A stretch of DNA of 64,000 nt from Methylomonas sp. EFPC3. GTDB taxonomy: Bacteria; Pseudomonadota; Gammaproteobacteria; Methylococcales; Methylomonadaceae. The stretch is from positions 744,001-808,000 of the forward strand of contig NZ_CP116398.1 of assembly GCF_029643245.1 (NCBI RefSeq), read 5' to 3'. Shown in pieces: positions 1 through 8,926 of this stretch. The translations under genes and the position numbers were made by a program. Position 1 is the stretch's first letter. Every line of letters starts with the position of its first letter. The notes under the pieces were generated by a model. It did not search any database. It worked only from the letters and a program-made list of their open reading frames with translations, and had not been told where the DNA came from.

Positions 1-1
1 T

Positions 2-256
2 TTGCCGGCTTTGACCGAGGAGCGCCGCCGCGATCTGGTGAAAATCGTTAAAAACGAAGCCGAGCAAGGCCGGGTGGCGATTCGCAACATTCGCCGCGAT
101 GCCAATGCCGCGATCAAAGACGCCCTGAAAGAGAAATTGATTTCCGAGGACGACGCGCGCCAGGCCGAAGACAAGATCCAAAAATTGACCGATCAATACA
201 TCAAGGAAGTGGAGAAGCATCTGGAAGAAAAAGAAGCTGATTTGCTGTCCATGTAA
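2..256 (+). CDS. frr: ribosome recycling factor, C-terminal part (cut by window edge)
   Basis: Ribosome recycling factor splits post-termination ribosomes together with EF-G in the cytoplasm. Only the last 84 residues are inside the window. They show the family's C-terminal helical signature: [13 protein letters not shown], then [12 protein letters not shown], then a charged helix ending [16 protein letters not shown]. The frame is open at base 2, so the first visible codon is internal and not a start. The next gene, uppS, begins 12 bases after the stop, as expected for the conserved frr-uppS-cdsA-dxr-rseP order. Confidence 0.95.
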   Translation: MPALTEERRRDLVKIVKNEAEQGRVAIRNIRRDANAAIKDALKEKLISEDDARQAEDKIQKLTDQYIKEVEKHLEEKEADLLSM

Positions 257-267
257 TCGAGATAAAC

Positions 268-1029
268 ATGACTGTTATTGACGACAAACCGGTGATTGAT
301 AACGGCAATCCGCGCCATATTGCCATCATTATGGATGGCAACGGCCGTTGGGCGCAAAAACGCCTGATGCCGAGGATTATGGGGCACCATGCCGGGGTCA
401 AGACAGTGCGTAAAATCGTCGAACACTGCGCCAAGGAAAATATCGAAGTGTTGTCGTTGTTTGCCTTCAGCAGCGAGAATTGGCGCCGACCCAAGGACGA
501 GGTCAGCTTGTTGATGGAACTGTTTATGTCGACTTTGCAAGCCGAGGTCGACAAATTGGACCGGAACAATATCCGCCTGAAAATCATTGGCGACAAATCC
601 GCGTTCAACGACAAATTGCAAGATAAAATCCGTTCGGCCGAGGTGCAAACCGGCCACAATACAGGTTTGACCTTACTGATTGCCGCCAATTACGGCGGAC
701 GCTGGGACGTAACCAATGCCATACGGCAAATCGTAGCCGGTATTAAAGCAGGTACAATCGACGAACAGGCGGTCAATGAGGATTTGGTAGAACGGTATTT
801 GCAAACGGCTGGTTTGCCGGAACCGGATCTGTTCATTCGCACCGGCGGCGAGGAACGAGTCAGTAATTTCCTGCTCTGGCAGTTGGCCTACACTGAATTC
901 TATTTTACCGACGCCCTCTGGCCCGATTTCGACCAAAACGCCTTGCAGAAGGCCATCGACAGCTTCAAGCGCAGGCAGCGCCGTTTCGGCCACACCGGCG
1001 AGCAAGTCATTGCCGGCAGAGTTGTCTAG
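268..1029 (+). CDS. uppS: undecaprenyl diphosphate synthase (cis-prenyltransferase)
   Basis: This enzyme condenses isopentenyl diphosphate onto farnesyl diphosphate to make the C55 carrier lipid for peptidoglycan and O-antigen, at the cytoplasmic face of the membrane. The 253 residues match the family's usual length. The catalytic motif IIMDGNGRWAQKR near residues 20-32 places the key Asp at D23. The C-terminal signature is IRTGGEERVSNFLLWQ followed by AYTEFYF. The start ATG is 12 bases after frr. cdsA follows after 37 bases, so the cluster is probably one transcript. Confidence 0.97.
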   Translation: MTVIDDKPVIDNGNPRHIAIIMDGNGRWAQKRLMPRIMGHHAGVKTVRKIVEHCAKENIEVLSLFAFSSENWRRPKDEVSLLMELFMSTLQAEVDKLDRNNIRLKIIGDKSAFNDKLQDKIRSAEVQTGHNTGLTLLIAANYGGRWDVTNAIRQIVAGIKAGTIDEQAVNEDLVERYLQTAGLPEPDLFIRTGGEERVSNFLLWQLAYTEFYFTDALWPDFDQNALQKAIDSFKRRQRRFGHTGEQVIAGRVV

Positions 1030-1066
1030 GGAAGATTTCCATAACCATAATAACTAGAAAATCGAC

Positions 1067-1990
1067 ATGTTAGTAAAACGTATTTTAACCGCACTGGTTC
1101 TGGCAGCCGTCGCCACGGCGGCGGTGTTCTTGTTGCCCGCCACTTATTTTTCGTTGTTCATCGCTTTGATCACATTGGCAGCGGCTTACGAATGGATGCT
1201 GTTGACTGACGTCACCAAACTCAGCAGCAAGATTTTGTTTCTGATCGCTCTAATCGTACCTATGTTGGGTGTGACCTATTGGACCGTACTGCTGGAAGTG
1301 GCCAGCGAAGCGATGGAGTGGCCGGAAATCAAGGATTATTCCGATGCCCTGGAGTGGTTTGTGATATTGCCGGTATCGTTCTGGATCCTGACGATGGTCT
1401 TAATCAGAAAGACCAGTCCGCAGTTGTTGGCTCTGGAGTTCAAACCCGGATTCAAAGCGTTTGTCGGCTGGATGGTGCTGCTTGGCGCTTGGATGTTTTT
1501 GAGCAAACTGCGCGCCTATTACGGAACCGGCATGGTGCTTTACTTTTTGATCTTGATTTGGGCCGCCGATATTTCCGCTTACTTCGCCGGCAAAACCTGG
1601 GGCAAAGACAAACTGGCCCCCGAAGTCAGCCCCGGCAAAACGGTGCAGGGTATGTACGGCGCTCTGGCCTCGGCGGCATTATGCGGTCTGGGTTTCGCCG
1701 TCTTCGGTTGGCTGACCGCCGCCGAACCGGCCGAAGCCCAAGACAGCGGTCTGAGGTTTTTAGGTGGCCTGGTTTGGACCGATATGCTGATCTTGTCAGT
1801 GATGACAGTGTTGATCTCGATATACGGCGATTTGTTTTTCAGTCTGGTCAAGCGCAAAAAGGGCGTGAAAGACAGCGGGAACTTGTTGCCGGGACACGGC
1901 GGCATTTTGGATAGAGTCGATAGCGTGATCGCCGCTGCCCCATTCTTTTACGCCGGCATTCTGTTGATCGGCAGGATTTTTTACTCATGA
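1067..1990 (+). CDS. cdsA: phosphatidate cytidylyltransferase
   Basis: CdsA makes CDP-diacylglycerol from CTP and phosphatidate, the branch point of phospholipid synthesis. It is an inner-membrane protein; several hydrophobic segments are visible, starting with residues 8-35. The family signature near the C terminus is present as [19 protein letters not shown]. The length of 307 residues is slightly longer than typical. A loop rich in Ala/Glu/Pro near residues 215-230 may account for the extra length. The stop overlaps the start of dxr by four bases (ATGA), implying translational coupling. Confidence 0.96.
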   Translation: MLVKRILTALVLAAVATAAVFLLPATYFSLFIALITLAAAYEWMLLTDVTKLSSKILFLIALIVPMLGVTYWTVLLEVASEAMEWPEIKDYSDALEWFVILPVSFWILTMVLIRKTSPQLLALEFKPGFKAFVGWMVLLGAWMFLSKLRAYYGTGMVLYFLILIWAADISAYFAGKTWGKDKLAPEVSPGKTVQGMYGALASAALCGLGFAVFGWLTAAEPAEAQDSGLRFLGGLVWTDMLILSVMTVLISIYGDLFFSLVKRKKGVKDSGNLLPGHGGILDRVDSVIAAAPFFYAGILLIGRIFYS

Positions 1991-3171
1991 AAGGCATTTG
2001 CATACTCGGGGCGACCGGCTCCATCGGCGTCAGCACCCTAGATGTGGTCGCGCGCCATCCGGATCAGTACAAAGTGGTTGCGTTAACCGCTAACGGCAAT
2101 ATCGATGCCTTATTCGAACAATGCCTTACGCATCGGCCGGAATATGCCGTGGTTGCCAACCCGGATAATCTCCAGGCTTTCAAGGACAAACTGGTTGGCA
2201 CGCCGATCGCGGGCCTCAAGGTCCTGGCCGGCGCCGATGCCTTGGCTCAGGTCGCGACACTGGATAGTGTCGATGTGGTGATGGCCGCGATCGTTGGTGC
2301 CGCCGGCTTGTTGCCGACCCTCGCCGCCGCGAAAGTCGGGAAGACGGTGCTACTTGCCAACAAAGAAGCGCTGGTGATGTCCGGCCAAATCTTCATGCAG
2401 GCGGTGGCCGATTCCGGTGCAACCCTGTTGCCGATCGATAGCGAGCATAACGCCATCTTCCAGTGCATGCCGGCCGGATACACCGCCGGACATCGCGCCA
2501 AACAAGCCCGTAGAATTTTACTGACGGCTTCCGGTGGGCCGTTCCGGCAGACGCCGCTGGCCGATTTGGAGCACGTCACCCCCGAGCAGGCGGTAGCTCA
2601 CCCTAAGTGGGACATGGGCCGGAAAATTTCGGTCGATTCGGCGACGATGATGAACAAAGGCTTGGAACTGATAGAAGCCTGCCTGCTGTTCGATATGGAC
2701 CCCGATGCCATTCAGGTGGTGATTCATCCGCAAAGCATCATTCATTCCATGGTGGATTACGTCGACGGTTCAGTGTTGGCGCAAATGGGCAATCCGGACA
2801 TGCGTACGCCGATCGCCCATGCGATGGCCTGGCCGGAACGTTTCGATTCGGGAGTGGAGCCCTTGAACATCTTTCAGGTCAAGCACATGGATTTCGAGCA
2901 GCCTGATTTGCAACGTTTTCCTTGTTTGAAGTTGGCGTACTTGGCAATCAAGGCCGGCGGCATTATGCCCACGGTATTGAATGCCGCCAATGAAATCGCG
3001 GTAGACGCCTTCTTGAACGAACGCGTTCGTTTTACCGATATCGCCAAAATTATCGAGCGCAGCATGGCGCATTTCGAACCCGAAGCCGCCGATACCTTGG
3101 ATCATGTTCTGGACGCCGACCGGCGCGCCAGAGAGGTGGCCGAAACCGTCATTGCTCAATTGCAGCACTAG
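1987..3171 (+). CDS. dxr: 1-deoxy-D-xylulose 5-phosphate reductoisomerase
   Basis: Dxr converts DXP to 2-C-methyl-D-erythritol 4-phosphate with NADPH, the first committed step of the MEP isoprenoid pathway. The protein opens with the nucleotide-binding [16 protein letters not shown]. It has the substrate and metal site stretch [14 protein letters not shown], and the conserved [18 protein letters not shown] and [12 protein letters not shown]. The 394 residues match the family. It overlaps cdsA by 4 bases and lies 7 bases before rseP. Its product feeds the carrier lipid made by uppS in the same cluster. Confidence 0.97.
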   Translation: MKGICILGATGSIGVSTLDVVARHPDQYKVVALTANGNIDALFEQCLTHRPEYAVVANPDNLQAFKDKLVGTPIAGLKVLAGADALAQVATLDSVDVVMAAIVGAAGLLPTLAAAKVGKTVLLANKEALVMSGQIFMQAVADSGATLLPIDSEHNAIFQCMPAGYTAGHRAKQARRILLTASGGPFRQTPLADLEHVTPEQAVAHPKWDMGRKISVDSATMMNKGLELIEACLLFDMDPDAIQVVIHPQSIIHSMVDYVDGSVLAQMGNPDMRTPIAHAMAWPERFDSGVEPLNIFQVKHMDFEQPDLQRFPCLKLAYLAIKAGGIMPTVLNAANEIAVDAFLNERVRFTDIAKIIERSMAHFEPEAADTLDHVLDADRRAREVAETVIAQLQH

Positions 3172-3178
3172 GCGTTAG

Positions 3179-4543
3179 ATGGATACCCTACATACCTTGT
3201 TTTACTTCATCGTCGCCATTGCGGTACTGGTGGCATTTCATGAATTCGGCCACTTTTGGGTCGCGCGCAAGGTTGGGGTGAAAGTCATCCGTTTTTCCAT
3301 CGGCTTCGGCAAGCCATTGCTGGCTTGGCGGAAAAGCGCCGAAGATACGGAGTTCGTCATAGCGGCGGTGCCGTTGGGCGGTTATGTAAAAATGGTCGAC
3401 GAGCGCGAGGAAGCCGTCAAGGAAGCGGATCTGCCGTTCGCGTTCAATCGCCAGCCCTTATGGGCCAGAACCGCGGTAGTCGCGGCCGGCCCCTTGTTTA
3501 ACCTCTTGCTGGCGGTATTGCTGTTCTGGGCGGTACTCGTCATCGGCGAAGTGGGCGTCAAGCCATTGATTGGTGGTGTCGAGCCCGGATCACTGGCCGA
3601 ACAAGCCGGTTTGATCAAAGGTGAGGAAATTGTAGCGATCAACGAAAAGACTACGCCAACCTGGATCGAAACTTTCGACGTGCTGCTTTCGGCGGCAATC
3701 GTTGGCCAACGTGAAATAAGCATCACTACCAAATCTGCTGACGAAAGTCGGCAAACCCACATTCTGCAGCTGACCGACCAGGATGCGGCGACGCCGGAAG
3801 GCTTGCACAAGCGTTTGGGTTTGAAGCCCTGGTCGCCGAAGATCAAACCGGTGGTCGGCAAATTGATGGAAGACGGCGTAGCCAAACAGGCCGGTTTGGA
3901 AACCGGCGACCTCTTGGTCAATGCGGATGGCGTTGATATCAGCGATTGGCAACAATGGGTCGATTATGTGCAGGCGCGTCCGGAAATTGCGATCAATTTG
4001 ACGATAGAGCGGAGCGGCGTGCGTTCGCTACTCACTTTGACTCCGCGCAGAGAACAACAGAAAGACGGCACCAGCATCGGTAAGATCGGTGCCGGAGTTG
4101 AGACCCCGCAAGATGTGTTGGATTCATTGTTGGTCAAGCACTCCTTGTCGCCGCTCGACGCTGTGCCGGCTGCTTTTGAAAGAACCTGGTTCTATGCCGT
4201 CAATACCTTGAAAATGATGGGTAAAATGCTGGTCGGTTCGGCATCGGTGGAAAATCTGAGCGGGCCGATCAGTATTGCCCAGTATGCGGGACAATCGGCC
4301 GATATGGGGCTGACCGCCTTCTTGAAGTTTCTCGGTTTGGTCAGCGTCAGTCTCGGCGTGTTGAATCTGTTGCCGGTGCCGGTTTTGGACGGCGGGCACC
4401 TATTGTTTTTCGCCGTGGAGGCGGTCAAAGGCAGCCCGGTTCCCGAGAAATTGCAGATATATTTTCAACAGGTCGGCATGGTGCTGCTAATGCTGTTGAT
4501 GGCGTTGGCTATGTTTCTCGATATCGACCGGTTGTTTCAATAA
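3179..4543 (+). CDS. rseP: RseP-type site-2 zinc metalloprotease
   Basis: RseP is an inner-membrane protease that cleaves anti-sigma factor RseA after DegS, releasing the envelope-stress sigma factor. The zinc motif HEFGH lies in the first membrane segment (H21, E22, H25). Two PDZ-like stretches follow near residues 115-190 and 210-290. The second metal-binding motif appears as NLLPVPVLDGGH near residue 395. The 454 residues are normal for the family. The start ATG is 7 bases after dxr. The usual next gene, bamA, is not here; dsbC follows. Confidence 0.96.
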   Translation: MDTLHTLFYFIVAIAVLVAFHEFGHFWVARKVGVKVIRFSIGFGKPLLAWRKSAEDTEFVIAAVPLGGYVKMVDEREEAVKEADLPFAFNRQPLWARTAVVAAGPLFNLLLAVLLFWAVLVIGEVGVKPLIGGVEPGSLAEQAGLIKGEEIVAINEKTTPTWIETFDVLLSAAIVGQREISITTKSADESRQTHILQLTDQDAATPEGLHKRLGLKPWSPKIKPVVGKLMEDGVAKQAGLETGDLLVNADGVDISDWQQWVDYVQARPEIAINLTIERSGVRSLLTLTPRREQQKDGTSIGKIGAGVETPQDVLDSLLVKHSLSPLDAVPAAFERTWFYAVNTLKMMGKMLVGSASVENLSGPISIAQYAGQSADMGLTAFLKFLGLVSVSLGVLNLLPVPVLDGGHLLFFAVEAVKGSPVPEKLQIYFQQVGMVLLMLLMALAMFLDIDRLFQ

Positions 4544-4607
4544 CGCTGAACGAAACGGCGCAATCCCGGTCAACCGCTTTCCTTGACTATCTTCCATTGG
4601 TATTAGC

Positions 4608-5315
4608 ATGAAAAAAATCTCACACCTATTGGCTTTGTCGGCCACGATTTTATGCGGTCAAGCGCTTGCTGACGAAGCTGCGATAAAAAAGGCGCTCGGC
4701 AATTTTATGCCGGAAGGCAAAATCGATGCGGTGAAACCGTCCGAAATTCCCGGACTCTATGAAGTGACGTCGGGCGGCAATATTTTTTACGCCTCAGAAG
4801 ACGGCAAATACTTGGTGCAAGGGCAATTGTTCGACGTTCAAGCCAAAAAAAATATCACGGAGACCAAGTTGGCCGGCGCTCGTAAAGCCGAATTGGACAA
4901 GCTTGGCGAACAGAAGATGATCATCTTCAATCCCGAGTCTTCCAAACACACGGTTTCGGTGTTTACCGATATCGATTGCGGCTACTGCCGTAAATTGCAC
5001 TCGGAAATCGACCAATATATGGCGCAAGGCATCACCGTTCGCTACATGTTCTTCCCTAGGGCCGGTAAAGGCTCCGATTCATATAAAAAAGCGGTTTCGG
5101 TGTGGTGTGCGGCCGATAGAAACAAGGCACTGACTGCGGCCAAAAAAGGCGAAAGTTTGGACAGCAAGAGTTGCGAAAATCCGGTCGACGAACATATGGC
5201 GCTGGGCGAGGCATTTGGCATGAACGGAACGCCAATGATCGTTACCCAAAAAGGCAACATTTTGCCGGGCTATGTGCCGGCCGCACAGTTGGCCAAAATT
5301 TTGGCAAGCGAATAA
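4608..5315 (+). CDS. dsbC: thiol:disulfide interchange protein DsbC
   Basis: DsbC is a periplasmic disulfide isomerase and chaperone. The protein has a Sec signal peptide ending at ALA-DEAA near residue 21, then an N-terminal dimerisation domain. The thioredoxin-like catalytic domain has the active site CGYC at residues 124-127 and the cis-proline loop NGTPMIV. A second Cys pair (WCAADRN and KSCENP) is as expected for DsbC. The length of 235 residues is typical. It stands 64 bases after rseP and converges on the OmpA-like gene across a GC-rich hairpin. Confidence 0.94.
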   Translation: MKKISHLLALSATILCGQALADEAAIKKALGNFMPEGKIDAVKPSEIPGLYEVTSGGNIFYASEDGKYLVQGQLFDVQAKKNITETKLAGARKAELDKLGEQKMIIFNPESSKHTVSVFTDIDCGYCRKLHSEIDQYMAQGITVRYMFFPRAGKGSDSYKKAVSVWCAADRNKALTAAKKGESLDSKSCENPVDEHMALGEAFGMNGTPMIVTQKGNILPGYVPAAQLAKILASE

Positions 5316-5321
5316 AACTGA

Positions 5322-5348
5322 GGCGGTCCGGTTTGTCGTCGGACCGCC
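5322..5348. terminator. bidirectional terminator-like hairpin between convergent genes
   Basis: A perfect 9-base stem (GGCGGTCCG at 5322-5330 and CGGACCGCC at 5340-5348) with a 9-base loop lies between the stops of dsbC and the convergent ompA-like gene. There is no long T run on either side, so Rho-independent activity is plausible but not certain. Confidence 0.6.
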
Positions 5349-5355
5349 GTTCGCT

Positions 5356-5949
5356 TTACCGGATCGTCACTTCTACCCTACGGTTTTTCGGTTCCGCGGT
5401 TTCGTCCGGGGTTTTAACCAACAAATTCTTCTCGCCGTGCGAGGTCACGGTCACTTCTTTAACGTCCAGTTTGCTCGGATCGAACAAACGGCTGACTTCG
5501 ACTGCCCGTTCGCGGGCCAGTTTTTCGTTCTTATCGGCGTTGCCGACCGTGTCGGTATGACCGATTACCGAAATATCGGCGGCCGGATGTTTGCCGGCTG
5601 CCTCAATGATTTTCGGTATCAGCGCGGCAGATTCCTGAGTTAACTTGGCGCCTCCGGTCTCGAAATAAAGCAGATATACCTCGGGGCGCACCGGCTCGGA
5701 CGCTAACGCCCGCCCGAAATCTTTTTCGATGCGTTGTTGCTCGACTTTAAACACGGTCTTATCGTTCGTCAGCGCCGCGCCGTAGCCGGCCGTTTCGATC
5801 AACGTTTCGCCGGCCGGGCTACTGAAAGTGACTTTACCAGTGCTGCCGTCGTGGTCTTCCAGCAGAACCAAGTAAGATTCGGTGCAGCCGCCCAAAGCCA
5901 TTGCAGCGGCAAGTGTCAGGGGTTTTCTTAAAGTAAGCATTTTGGTCAT
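5356..5949 (-). CDS. OmpA-family peptidoglycan-binding lipoprotein
   Basis: The N terminus has a lipobox (AMALGGC, Cys at residue 22), predicting an outer-membrane lipoprotein. The C-terminal half is an OmpA/MotB-type domain with YFETGGAKLTQES, VIGHTDTVGNADKNEKLARERA and a final EPKNRRVEVTIR, which binds diaminopimelate in peptidoglycan. The protein has 197 residues. It is the last gene of a minus-strand trio with a FecR-domain protein (14 bases upstream) and a CHASE2 kinase, an association often seen in proteobacteria. Its exact role in sensing or anchoring is unknown. Confidence 0.85.
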   Translation of the reverse strand: MTKMLTLRKPLTLAAAMALGGCTESYLVLLEDHDGSTGKVTFSSPAGETLIETAGYGAALTNDKTVFKVEQQRIEKDFGRALASEPVRPEVYLLYFETGGAKLTQESAALIPKIIEAAGKHPAADISVIGHTDTVGNADKNEKLARERAVEVSRLFDPSKLDVKEVTVTSHGEKNLLVKTPDETAEPKNRRVEVTIR

Positions 5950-5963
5950 GGCAGGTACCCGGT

Positions 5964-6410
5964 TTATTCGGCAATTTTGACAAGAAAACGTGTCCCTCTG
6001 ACGGCGATCACGCCGGTCGGAGTGTTGAGCCTGACTGCCTCCGGCTTAAGCTTGGCGATGACTCCGGAGATGTAGTGTAGAGTTCCCCTCAATAGACTGG
6101 CGTTCAGTTCCAGTTTGTCCTGCTCCGGCAAAAACTGGTAAGCCTCGATTTTCAATTCGGTGTTAGGTCCGATGGAAAGCACCGTATTGTCTTTGAGCGT
6201 CAAGCCGGCAGAGCCATTCGCATCGGTTTTAATTGTATCGCCGATACGCACGGCCGATCCCAGGCCCGCTTTTAACGTAGCGCCCGCTTCGATGATTGAG
6301 GTTTCGTCGGTAGAGGTTTTGATGTATCCGATGATGCTATCGTCGGCGAAGGCGGCGGTAGAGAGCGTGAGGACAAGCCCTAGGCATAGCAGCGTGACAA
6401 AACGATTCAT
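5964..6410 (-). CDS. FecR-domain periplasmic protein
   Basis: A short secreted protein of 148 residues with a signal peptide cleaved after AAFA near residue 20. It consists almost entirely of a FecR-like beta domain: the pattern VRIGDTIKTDANGSAGLTL, then NTELKIEAY, ending with TPTGVIAVRGTRFLVK, is characteristic. I chose the ATG at 6410 because a signal peptide starts there; the open frame extends to 6548 without one. It lies between the CHASE2 kinase and the OmpA lipoprotein on the same strand and may be a periplasmic sensor or anchor module for them. Confidence 0.85.
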   Translation of the reverse strand: MNRFVTLLCLGLVLTLSTAAFADDSIIGYIKTSTDETSIIEAGATLKAGLGSAVRIGDTIKTDANGSAGLTLKDNTVLSIGPNTELKIEAYQFLPEQDKLELNASLLRGTLHYISGVIAKLKPEAVRLNTPTGVIAVRGTRFLVKIAE

Positions 6411-6519
6411 AAGAGCCTCGAGATTCAAAAAAGGGTGGTAAAAACTCACCGCGGTAGCGGCTTTGAGGTATCGGCCAAGTATAGTCGGTATTGGCGGCTT
6501 GCCGAGAAACGGGGCGTCT

Positions 6520-8808
6520 TTAGCGGTCAGGTGTCGTGACGTCTTCAATCTCGATCGGAAATTCCACCCAAAAGGTGCTGCCCATGCCCGGTGTGCTGCT
6601 AACGCCTACGCTTCCGTCCATCAGCTCGGCCAGTTGTTTGGTAATCGCCAAGCCAATACCGGTGCCTTCGATTTCGCTATTCTCGGCGCCCAAACGTTGA
6701 AACGATTGAAACAGCAATTTCTGCTCTTGCGCCGCCAATCCTTCTCCGGCATCCACGACCGAAATGCGGATGCGGTTGCTGCCGATACGCTGGGTGTGCA
6801 AATCGATACGGCCGGCCGGCCTATTGTATTTGACGGCATTTGACAGGAAATTCAGCAGTATCTGTTTTGCCCGTTTCGGGTCGACCTTCAGTAAAAGGTC
6901 CTGCGGTAACGAATTCCGGGCGGTCAAGTCCAGTCCTTTGCTACGCGCCAATGGCGTGATCAGCGCAGCGCAGTCGCCGATCAAGTCCTGTAGCGCCACG
7001 CTTTGAATATTCATCGCGATTTTGCCGGATTCGATTTTGGCGAGATCGAGCAGTTCGTTGATCAAGCCTAGTAAATGCTGACCGGCTTTCAGGATTTCGT
7101 TCACCGAATCCAGATGGTAAGGATCCAAAGGATGTTCGGGATCGTCCATCTGCAGCAGTTGCGCGAAACCGATTACCGCGTTTAACGGCGTACGCAACTC
7201 GTGGCTCATTTGCGATAAAAACTGGCTTTTAGCCAGACTGACCTGCTCGGCGCGGTTGATCAGCTCGCGCATCACGGCCTGCTCTTCGGTCTTTTGCAAC
7301 AACATTTTCGCCATCAACATTCTTTCGCCGATATCGTTGATGCTGATTACGGCCCCGCTAGGCCCATTTTTACCCGCCATCAACGGCGCAATTGCCAGAT
7401 TGGCGGTAATCTGGTGCTGGCCCGATACGGTCAAACTGCAATGGCTGAATTTCAGCGGGGCGTTTTCGGCAATGCTTTTTCGGATCAGGTCGGCCATGGC
7501 AACAGGTTTGTCGCGGATTTCCAGCGCGAAAATCCGGTCTATCTGCTGACTGCTGGAATTGGGCGGTCTATTGCCGACGATGTCGATGGCGGCGGAGTTC
7601 ATGTAATCGATGACGCCGTCAGGCGTCGTAGTGATCACGCCGTCGGCGATCGCGTTCAGCGTGATAAACGCGCGTTTTCGCTCGGCAAACAAGGACTGAA
7701 TCAGCTTTTCGAAATGGCGCCAACTACGTAGCGGATAGCTGAACCACAGGACGCACAGCGCGACCGATGGCGCGAACCAATAGTGGCTCAATCGTAACAG
7801 CAGCCAACTGCAAAGTAGAATTAGCGCCGACAGCGCCAATACCGCCGGCGGCAACCAGCGAGGGGAGAAACGGGTGCTGAGCGAAACCGAAACGCCGGCG
7901 ACGGCGAGGCTGGCGATAAATTGCCAAATTCCGGGTAAGGGCTGCCACAGGGTTTGTTTCAACAAGCCGTCCAGGCCCGCGGCGATAAATTCGACTCCGG
8001 TCATCGGCCGGCCGCCAACCGCCAGCGGCGCCGGCAATTCGCGTTCCAGGCCGCTGGCGGTCAGCCCGACCAATACGTATTTGCCGTCGAATGTTCGCGC
8101 CGGGATTTTGCCGGATAACACCGCCGAGTAGGAAAGGCGGACGAAATCGGTGCTGGGATCGAAGAACGGCAGCCAAACCCTAAAATCGCCCTCCAACGAG
8201 TCGTGGCCGTTTTCGGTGCGCAAGCCGGGCAGATTTTCGAGAAACTCCGGGTGCTGTTGCGCGTACAGCGCCAACGGCATCGCCGGCCAGCGCCTTTCGC
8301 CCAAACCGGCTTCCAGCAGAATACTGCGGCTGACGCCGTCTTTATCCAGATCGACGTTGGCGTGGCCGAGTGCGGCATGTTTGGCGTAGTCGGCCAGCGG
8401 CAAGGTTTCCACTAAGCTCTTGCCGTTATATTCGACCACGACCGGCAGTACTACCGGCCGGGCTTGTGCCAGCGCTCGCGCCAGATGGGCGTCCGCTTCG
8501 GGGTGCGATTTGTCGGCTTCGGAAAAAATGAAATCCAGCGCCACTGCGCGCGGTTTCGACTGCGCCAAAAACTCTAGCAAGCGGGCATGGATGTCTCGCG
8601 GCCATGGCCAACGGCCGAATTCGGCCAAGCTTTCTTGATCGACTTCGATGATAACGATCTCCGGCGAAGCCGGCGAGGCCAACAAAGGCAGTTGCAGGTC
8701 GTAGACCCAGCGATCGACACGCCACAAGGCGTCGCTTGCGGTCAATATGACCGTCAACAACGTCAAAATGGAAATTAACACTGGTTTGTCGCAGCGGCGT
8801 TTCGCCAT
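6520..8808 (-). CDS. CHASE2-PAS sensor histidine kinase
   Basis: A 762-residue membrane sensor kinase. A first membrane segment (residues 10-26) is followed by a large extracytoplasmic CHASE2 domain (about 40-275: WVYDLQLPLL, PWPRDIHARLLE, ALDFIFSEAD). Two or three membrane helices span about 290-355. A PAS-like domain follows at about 375-500. The HisKA domain has SHELRTPLNAVIGF with phospho-acceptor H536, and the ATPase domain has NFLSNAVKYN and GTGIGLAI. No receiver domain is attached, so the partner regulator is elsewhere. The fecR-like and ompA-like genes follow on the same strand. The ligand is unknown. Confidence 0.92.
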   Translation of the reverse strand: MAKRRCDKPVLISILTLLTVILTASDALWRVDRWVYDLQLPLLASPASPEIVIIEVDQESLAEFGRWPWPRDIHARLLEFLAQSKPRAVALDFIFSEADKSHPEADAHLARALAQARPVVLPVVVEYNGKSLVETLPLADYAKHAALGHANVDLDKDGVSRSILLEAGLGERRWPAMPLALYAQQHPEFLENLPGLRTENGHDSLEGDFRVWLPFFDPSTDFVRLSYSAVLSGKIPARTFDGKYVLVGLTASGLERELPAPLAVGGRPMTGVEFIAAGLDGLLKQTLWQPLPGIWQFIASLAVAGVSVSLSTRFSPRWLPPAVLALSALILLCSWLLLRLSHYWFAPSVALCVLWFSYPLRSWRHFEKLIQSLFAERKRAFITLNAIADGVITTTPDGVIDYMNSAAIDIVGNRPPNSSSQQIDRIFALEIRDKPVAMADLIRKSIAENAPLKFSHCSLTVSGQHQITANLAIAPLMAGKNGPSGAVISINDIGERMLMAKMLLQKTEEQAVMRELINRAEQVSLAKSQFLSQMSHELRTPLNAVIGFAQLLQMDDPEHPLDPYHLDSVNEILKAGQHLLGLINELLDLAKIESGKIAMNIQSVALQDLIGDCAALITPLARSKGLDLTARNSLPQDLLLKVDPKRAKQILLNFLSNAVKYNRPAGRIDLHTQRIGSNRIRISVVDAGEGLAAQEQKLLFQSFQRLGAENSEIEGTGIGLAITKQLAELMDGSVGVSSTPGMGSTFWVEFPIEIEDVTTPDR

Positions 8809-8926
8809 GGGGATCGTCTAAAGAGCGGCTGAGCCTCAATTATAGTCCGATAGCGCTAAGGCGAGTAATGCCAGCGACTGTTAGCGCGCGTTTGACTTCG
8901 CCCTCCGGGCGTACCGGGTTTGTCGC

